In this document: positions 5,275 through 9,125 of the stretch, in pieces
Layout: the number at the start of each line of letters is the position of its first letter
Numbering within the stretch: position 1 is the stretch's first letter
Assembly (NCBI GenBank): GCA_902766805.1
Contig: CACXFF010000030.1
Span: 1-9,125, forward strand
Length of the DNA: 9,125 bases
DNA from: an uncultured Coriobacteriaceae bacterium
GTDB lineage: Bacteria; Actinomycetota; Coriobacteriia; Coriobacteriales; Atopobiaceae
Reading direction: 5' to 3'
Position numbers and translations under genes: made by a program
Notes under the pieces: generated by a model
What the model saw: only the letters and a program-made list of their open reading frames with translations
Databases searched by the model: none
Told to the model about the DNA's origin: nothing

Positions 5275-6744
5275 CTAACGCGTGACCAGGTAATCGACCG
5301 TGACCTCGTCCATGAAGTACAGCTCACCGGTCCACGTGGGGAAGTCCGGCTCGATGTGGATCTCTTCCGCCTCGTCGAAGTAGCGCGTGCCAAACACGAC
5401 CTCGCCGCCGTTCACGAAGATCTCCAAGACCGACGTGTCCACGAGCACGCGGATGTCGCGCAGGGCGTCCACTTGGGCGCGGCGCAGCTTGCGGCCCTGG
5501 CCCACGGCGTCATCGGTGAAGGCCAGCGTGAGCTCCCCGCCCTCGGCGCGCAGCTCGAGGAAGTCGCCGAAGCGCAGGACGCCGTCGCCCTCGATGCCCG
5601 TGAGCACCAGGTCCGCCAGTTTGGGCTCCACCGTGATGCCGCCCGGCCCGACGTCCACGCGATCGCGGCGCAGCGCGTCGATCTCCGCGGCGGGCGCTTG
5701 GCAGATGCGGCCGGCGTCGTTGAGCGTGAGCACGCGCGGCACGGTGAGGCAGCCACGCCAGGTGGCGGTGGGGTTGTCGTAGGGGCGGACGTCGTTCTCG
5801 TCGTGCGGCAGGCTCATCCAGCCGATGAGGATCGTGCGGCCCTGCTCGTCGACGAAGCTCTGGCACGCGTAGAAGTCGAAGCCGTAGTCCCAATCCACGA
5901 AGGTCGCGTCGTCGATCGCGGGGCGCGGACCGGCGGCGCCCATGCGCTCGCTGTCGAGGTGCATGAGGTCCACGATGCTGCCCTCGATGGGGAAATAGCC
6001 GGCAGCGTGGACGTTTTGGCAGGTAGGACGCGTGGAGCCCTGGGACTCGAGCGCCGTGGCCATGCCCTGCGGGCAGGTGGACAGGAACTCGCGCCCGCCC
6101 AAGACGATGCGGTCGGGGCACTCCCACATGTACCCGAAGGGCTTCTCGGCAAGGTTCGTCACCGAGCCCGCCATCTCCCAAGTCACGCCGTCGGGCGAGT
6201 CGTAGAGCATCACGGCGCCGCGCTTGTCGTCACGCGTGCGCGCGCCCAGCATCATGTGCAGCAGGCCGTCCTGCTTCCAGACCTTGGGGTCGCGCACGTG
6301 GCAGCTGCAGTAGGCGGGGTAACCGGAGTTGTCCAGCACGACCTGCTTGCCCTGCAGGTTGATGCCGTTGTAGGACTTCATGAGGGTCTGGTTGGCCAAG
6401 CGGCCGGAATAAGTGCCGTCGCCCTCACCGTCACGCACGTTGCCCGTGTAGTAGAACCAAAGCTCGTCGGTCTCCTCATTGATGTAGGCGCCGCCCGAAT
6501 ACGAGCCGTCCTTGTCGGCCTCGCTGTCGGGGAACACGTGACAGCCTAGGAACACGTAGTGGACCAGGTCGCGCGTCGCGAAGTGCCCCCAGCCGTGCGC
6601 GCTGTCCACGTCGCCGGGATAGGTGGGCGCGTTCTGGCAGAAGAAGTGATAGGTGCCCTTGAACTGCGTGAGGCCGTTGGGATCGGAGATGGACCCGCTG
6701 TACGGGGCGACGTGCAGATGGGGACGCCAGGACTCGTTGGACAT
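5275..6744 (-). CDS. Glycoside hydrolase family 32 enzyme (sucrose-6-phosphate hydrolase / beta-fructosidase type)
   Basis: GH32 enzymes split terminal beta-fructofuranosides such as sucrose, sucrose-6-phosphate or short fructans. This 489-residue protein has no signal peptide, so it acts in the cytoplasm, probably on an imported or phosphorylated sugar. The N-terminal five-bladed propeller carries the three catalytic boxes: SDPNG with nucleophile Asp21, VRDPK with Asp152, and WECPD with acid/base Glu208. The C-terminal beta-sandwich (about 355-489) ends with the typical DIRVLVDTSVLEIFVNGG segment. Length is normal. The first box reads SISDPNG rather than the usual WMNDPNG, and nearby YQ-NP positions are also changed, so substrate preference may differ. 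The ATG at 6742-6744 has an excellent AAGGAGG 5 nt upstream; in-frame sequence further upstream is not needed. It stands alone between a LacI-type operator and its own terminator. Fold is certain, exact substrate uncertain. Confidence 0.93.
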   Translation of the reverse strand: MSNESWRPHLHVAPYSGSISDPNGLTQFKGTYHFFCQNAPTYPGDVDSAHGWGHFATRDLVHYVFLGCHVFPDSEADKDGSYSGGAYINEETDELWFYYTGNVRDGEGDGTYSGRLANQTLMKSYNGINLQGKQVVLDNSGYPAYCSCHVRDPKVWKQDGLLHMMLGARTRDDKRGAVMLYDSPDGVTWEMAGSVTNLAEKPFGYMWECPDRIVLGGREFLSTCPQGMATALESQGSTRPTCQNVHAAGYFPIEGSIVDLMHLDSERMGAAGPRPAIDDATFVDWDYGFDFYACQSFVDEQGRTILIGWMSLPHDENDVRPYDNPTATWRGCLTVPRVLTLNDAGRICQAPAAEIDALRRDRVDVGPGGITVEPKLADLVLTGIEGDGVLRFGDFLELRAEGGELTLAFTDDAVGQGRKLRRAQVDALRDIRVLVDTSVLEIFVNGGEVVFGTRYFDEAEEIHIEPDFPTWTGELYFMDEVTVDYLVTR

Positions 6745-6783
6745 GGGAGCCTCCTTGCGGCTGGGTGACGGCGCATCCGCTCC

Positions 6784-6805
6784 ATTGTATGTGAGAACGA
6801 TTCCA
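6784..6805 (-). promoter_or_regulatory. GH32 promoter -10 with adjacent LacI-family (cre-like) operator
   Basis: Minus-strand TACAAT (6789-6784; 5 of 6 to TATAAT) would start transcription near 6777, about 33 nt before the GH32 start codon; no good -35 is visible. Two bases upstream of it, 6792-6805 fits every fixed position of the LacI-family pattern TGNNANCGNTNNCA, with the central CG at 6798-6799. Compared with the stricter CcpA cre pattern TGWNANCGNTNWCA it misses one position. A repressor there would sit in the -35/-10 spacer. Sucrose regulators of the ScrR type use such sites. No LacI-family gene is in the window. Confidence 0.6.
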
Positions 6806-7043
6806 CGCCGGCGCCGTTTGGGCGAGCGGCCCGTGCGCGTTGGCATGCGGTCACGACGCGCCAGCACAACGGGCACCGGGCGTGCCGCATGGGTGGCACT
6901 ACCACAGACCGCCGACTGTTCATCGCCTGCACATCACTTTGCGCAGACTGGGGGCGAGCATGGTACCATAGCAAAACGGCGCGACGCGCTCCTGCCTCGG
7001 TGCATGGGCCGCCGCGTACGACCAGCTCAAGAGGACGGTTGCT
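6806..7043. other. Divergent intergenic region between GH32 and the EAL gene
   Basis: About 240 bp without a supported gene. It holds small inverted repeats, for example GGCAC (6872-6876) with GTGCC (6882-6886), and CATGCGG (6844-6850) with CCGCATG (6885-6891). A possible plus-strand extended -10, TGGTACCAT (6961-6969), has a poor TTGCGC about 19 bp upstream and would serve the EAL gene; this is weak. The ribosome binding site AAGAGGA (7029-7035) is 8 nt before the EAL start codon. Confidence 0.4.
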
Positions 7044-8714
7044 ATGTCAGATGACAGCATGCACGGCTTCGGCCCTGCGAAGCGCTCAATACTCGTTGTC
7101 GAGGACAACGAGATAAATAGGGATCTCCTCTGCGCCCTGCTAGTGGATGACTTCGAGGTCATCACGGCCGAGAACGGCCTGGTGGGCCTGGAGAAGCTCC
7201 GGGAGCACCAGGAGATCCTGTCGCTCGTGCTACTCGACGTCTACATGCCCCAGTGCGACGGCTTCGAGTTCTTGCGCAGGCGCGCAGAGGACGAGGCCCT
7301 CGCCAACGTCCCGGTGATCGTGACCACGGCCAGCGACTCGCTCGACGACGAGATCCGCTGCCTGCAGCTCGGCGCCAACGACTTCGTGGTGAAGCCGTAC
7401 AACGCCGACATCATCATGAACCGCATCAACAACACGATCCACCTGCGCGAGACCGCCTCCATCGTCAACCAACTCACTTGGGACGATCTCACCAAGCTCT
7501 TCAACAAGGAGTTCTTCTACCGGCACTCCGAAGACGCGCTCACGTCGGCACCCGACAAGCGCTTCGACATGATCTGCAGCAACATCGAGAACTTCAAGCA
7601 CTACAACGACCGCTATGGCCGCGCGACCTGCAACGACCTGCTGCGTGACCTGGCCAGCAACCTCAAGCAGACGCTCCCTGGCATCGTGGCAGGCGGGCGC
7701 ATCGGCGGCGACAAGTTCGCCTTCCTCGTCTCGCACCGCGGCCGCGGCTGGGAGCAGATCCTGGAAGAGGCCACCAAAGACCTCGCCATTCCCGGCATCC
7801 GCGTGAAGTTTGGCATCGTGGAGGACGTGAGCCACTCGCTGGCGGTGTCGCTGGCCTGCGACCGCGCCCTCATCGCGCTTGACAAGATCAAGGGCCGCCG
7901 CGGCACGAACGTCGCGTGGTACAACGACGAGCTGCACCAGCAGCAGATCGTGGAGGAGATCATCCTCGAGACCATGGAGCAGGCGCTCAAGGATCGTCAG
8001 TTCGTGGTGTACTACCAGCCCAAACACGACCTACGCACCGGCCGCACGGGCGGCGTGGAGGCCCTGGCCCGCTGGATCCACCCCGAGCTGGGCTTCGTCT
8101 CGCCGGCGCAGTTCATCCCCGTGCTGGAGCGTCAGGGCTACATCACACAGCTGGACATGTACATCCTGGACGAAGCCTGCCGCGAGCTCAAGCACCTCGA
8201 GGAGCTGGGCCTGCGGCCGGTCCCCGTGTCCATCAACGCCTCGGCCTACGATTTCGACGTACCCAACCTGGTGCAGCACATCACGCGCACTGTGGACGGC
8301 TACGGCATCGACCACTCCCTGCTGCACGTCGAGCTCACCGAGACCGCCTATTCCGAGGACCCCGAAACGGTCGCTCGCGCCCTCAAGGACCTGCGCGATC
8401 TGGGCTTCTGCGTGGAGTTGGACGACTTCGGCGCGGGCTACTCGTCACTCGCCTCGCTCAACGTGCTGCCGCTCGACGTGATGAAGCTCGACATGAGCAT
8501 CATCCGCCAGGCCACCGCGCTCAACGACTTCCGCATCGTGCACGCCGCCATCCAGCTCGCGCAACTGCTCGGGCTGTCCACCGTGGCCGAGGGCGTGGAG
8601 TCGCAGGAAGAGGTCGAGCAGCTCAAGAGCATGGGCTGCGACTACATCCAGGGTTACTACTTCTCCAAGCCGCTGCGCAGCAACGAGTTCGAGGCCTACC
8701 TCGCCGAACACTAG
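7044..8714 (+). CDS. Response regulator with REC - degenerate GGDEF - EAL domains (predicted c-di-GMP phosphodiesterase)
   Basis: Cytoplasmic 556-residue signalling protein with no membrane segments. Residues 14-130 are a receiver: acidic pair E20/D21, phospho-acceptor Asp65 in LLDVYMP, Thr95 and Lys117 in VVKPY. Residues about 143-295 are GGDEF-like, starting DDLTKLFNKEFF, but the signature is RIGGDKF (219-225). The metal-binding Asp of the usual D-x-D/E-x-F segment is Asn180, and no RxxD inhibitory site is seen, so cyclase activity is unlikely. Residues about 305-555 are an EAL domain with the expected catalytic residues: E339 in EALARW, N398 in SINAS, E430 in ELTET, D460/D461 in DDFGAGYSSL, K481 in MKLD, EGVE (516-519) and QG (536-537). 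It is therefore predicted to cleave c-di-GMP to pGpG under control of receiver phosphorylation. Start ATG 7044 has AAGAGGA 8 nt upstream. The next gene encodes an HPt protein. Confidence 0.94.
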   Translation: MSDDSMHGFGPAKRSILVVEDNEINRDLLCALLVDDFEVITAENGLVGLEKLREHQEILSLVLLDVYMPQCDGFEFLRRRAEDEALANVPVIVTTASDSLDDEIRCLQLGANDFVVKPYNADIIMNRINNTIHLRETASIVNQLTWDDLTKLFNKEFFYRHSEDALTSAPDKRFDMICSNIENFKHYNDRYGRATCNDLLRDLASNLKQTLPGIVAGGRIGGDKFAFLVSHRGRGWEQILEEATKDLAIPGIRVKFGIVEDVSHSLAVSLACDRALIALDKIKGRRGTNVAWYNDELHQQQIVEEIILETMEQALKDRQFVVYYQPKHDLRTGRTGGVEALARWIHPELGFVSPAQFIPVLERQGYITQLDMYILDEACRELKHLEELGLRPVPVSINASAYDFDVPNLVQHITRTVDGYGIDHSLLHVELTETAYSEDPETVARALKDLRDLGFCVELDDFGAGYSSLASLNVLPLDVMKLDMSIIRQATALNDFRIVHAAIQLAQLLGLSTVAEGVESQEEVEQLKSMGCDYIQGYYFSKPLRSNEFEAYLAEH

Positions 8715-8766
8715 CCCACCGGGCCTTTGGCCAACAATCCGCCTTCCAACACGCCAAGGAGTCGCC

Positions 8767-9125
8767 ATGACACTGCAGGAGCTGTACGACCGCATCGGAG
8801 GCAACTACGCCGAGGCCATGGAGCGTCTGCGCATGGAGAAGCTCATCTCGCGCTTCATCCTGCGCTTCCAGACCGACACGTCCTGCCCCGACCTCTTCGC
8901 TGCTTGGGAGGCCCATGACGACGAGGCGTCTTTCGCCGCGGCCCACGCCGCCAAGGGCGTGACCGGCAACCTCTCGCTCACCGAGCTGTGCCGCCTCACC
9001 ACCACCATCTGCGAGGCGCTGCGCCCCGGCAACGACGCCCTGCGCGCCAGCACCGACATCGACGCCTATATGGCCAAGCTCCACGTCGCCTACGACAACG
9101 CCATGACGCAGATCGCGCTCTACGA
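8767..9125 (+). CDS. HPt-domain phosphotransfer protein (partial, runs off the right edge)
   Basis: HPt domains are four-helix bundles that pass a phosphoryl group between receivers through one histidine. The visible 119 residues begin MTLQELYDRIGGNYAEAME. They contain the diagnostic H-x-x-K-G in AAHAAKGVTGNLSL, with His60 the predicted phospho-acceptor and Lys63/Gly64 conserved, preceded by a helix of the form FAAWEAHDDEASF. This segment matches the usual AHxLKGxxxNLGL signature well. The ATG at 8767 has a strong AAGGAG 5 nt upstream. The gene starts 52 bp after the EAL gene with no terminator between them, so co-transcription is likely. A stand-alone HPt would be almost complete here; if the reading frame goes on well past the window it may instead be an N-terminal HPt on a larger protein. 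The neighbouring receiver protein is its likely partner (inference). Confidence 0.88.
   Translation, partial: MTLQELYDRIGGNYAEAMERLRMEKLISRFILRFQTDTSCPDLFAAWEAHDDEASFAAAHAAKGVTGNLSLTELCRLTTTICEALRPGNDALRASTDIDAYMAKLHVAYDNAMTQIALY

Noticed and set aside
5104..6549. Open frame of 481 codons on the plus strand
   Set aside because: It is antisense to the GH32 gene, crosses that gene's terminator, and has the low-complexity composition of a shadow frame.
6745..6876. N-terminal extension of the GH32 protein
   Set aside because: The ATG at 6744 has a near-perfect AAGGAGG at the right spacing and the extension would include the -10 box and operator.
1..9125. Mobile element, prophage, CRISPR or toxin-antitoxin content
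   Set aside because: No transposase, integrase, long terminal repeats, regularly spaced repeats or small paired genes are seen. All sizeable real genes are metabolic, transport or signalling genes with uniform base composition.

Overview
The window is GC-rich, with strong purine Shine-Dalgarno boxes, tight gene packing and intrinsic terminators. Its gene types are a lactose/cellobiose-family PTS permease, a GntR/UTRA regulator, a Tat-type lipoprotein ABC transporter, an intracellular GH32 enzyme and a c-di-GMP/phosphorelay pair. Together these suggest a high-GC Gram-positive, saccharolytic, host-associated bacterium, and Coriobacteriia (Olsenella/Collinsella-like Actinomycetota) is my best guess. 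That placement is inference from style and gene content; there is no rRNA or marker gene in the window.

Layout, left to right. (1) 1-1100, minus: the N-terminal 366 residues of a PTS EIIC permease, running off the left edge. (2) 1101-1307: a divergent control region with an AT-rich island, a good minus-strand promoter and overlapping inverted repeats. (3) 1308-2027, plus: a GntR/HutC-family repressor, probably controlling the PTS gene. (4) 2071-2102: an intrinsic terminator between the convergent gntR gene and the ABC operon, with its T-tract serving the ABC operon. (5) 2126-4974, minus: a three-gene ABC importer of the putative tryptophan/tyrosine (TrpXYZ-like) type, transcribed as binding lipoprotein, permease, ATPase. 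The binding protein is set apart from the permease by a perfect 10-bp stem-loop and is preceded by a structured leader. (6) 4975-5274: leader and promoter region, a duplicated 15-bp repeat, and the strong terminator of the next gene. (7) 5275-6744, minus: a GH32 beta-fructosidase/sucrose-6-phosphate hydrolase-type enzyme with a LacI-type operator next to its -10 box. (8) 6745-7043: divergent intergenic region. (9) 7044-8714, plus: a REC - degenerate GGDEF - EAL protein, predicted to be a phosphorylation-controlled c-di-GMP phosphodiesterase. (10) 8767 to the right edge, plus: an HPt phosphotransfer protein, 52 bp downstream and probably co-transcribed.

The left two thirds is nutrient acquisition: PTS sugar uptake under a dedicated repressor, uptake of an amino-acid-like solute, and beta-fructoside breakdown under a LacI-type site. 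The right end is signalling. An HPt protein beside a receiver-bearing EAL protein suggests a multistep phosphorelay that ends in c-di-GMP degradation. I see no mobile element, CRISPR array, RNA gene or phage signature. Several long open frames antisense to the real genes are GC-rich shadow frames and are not listed as genes.
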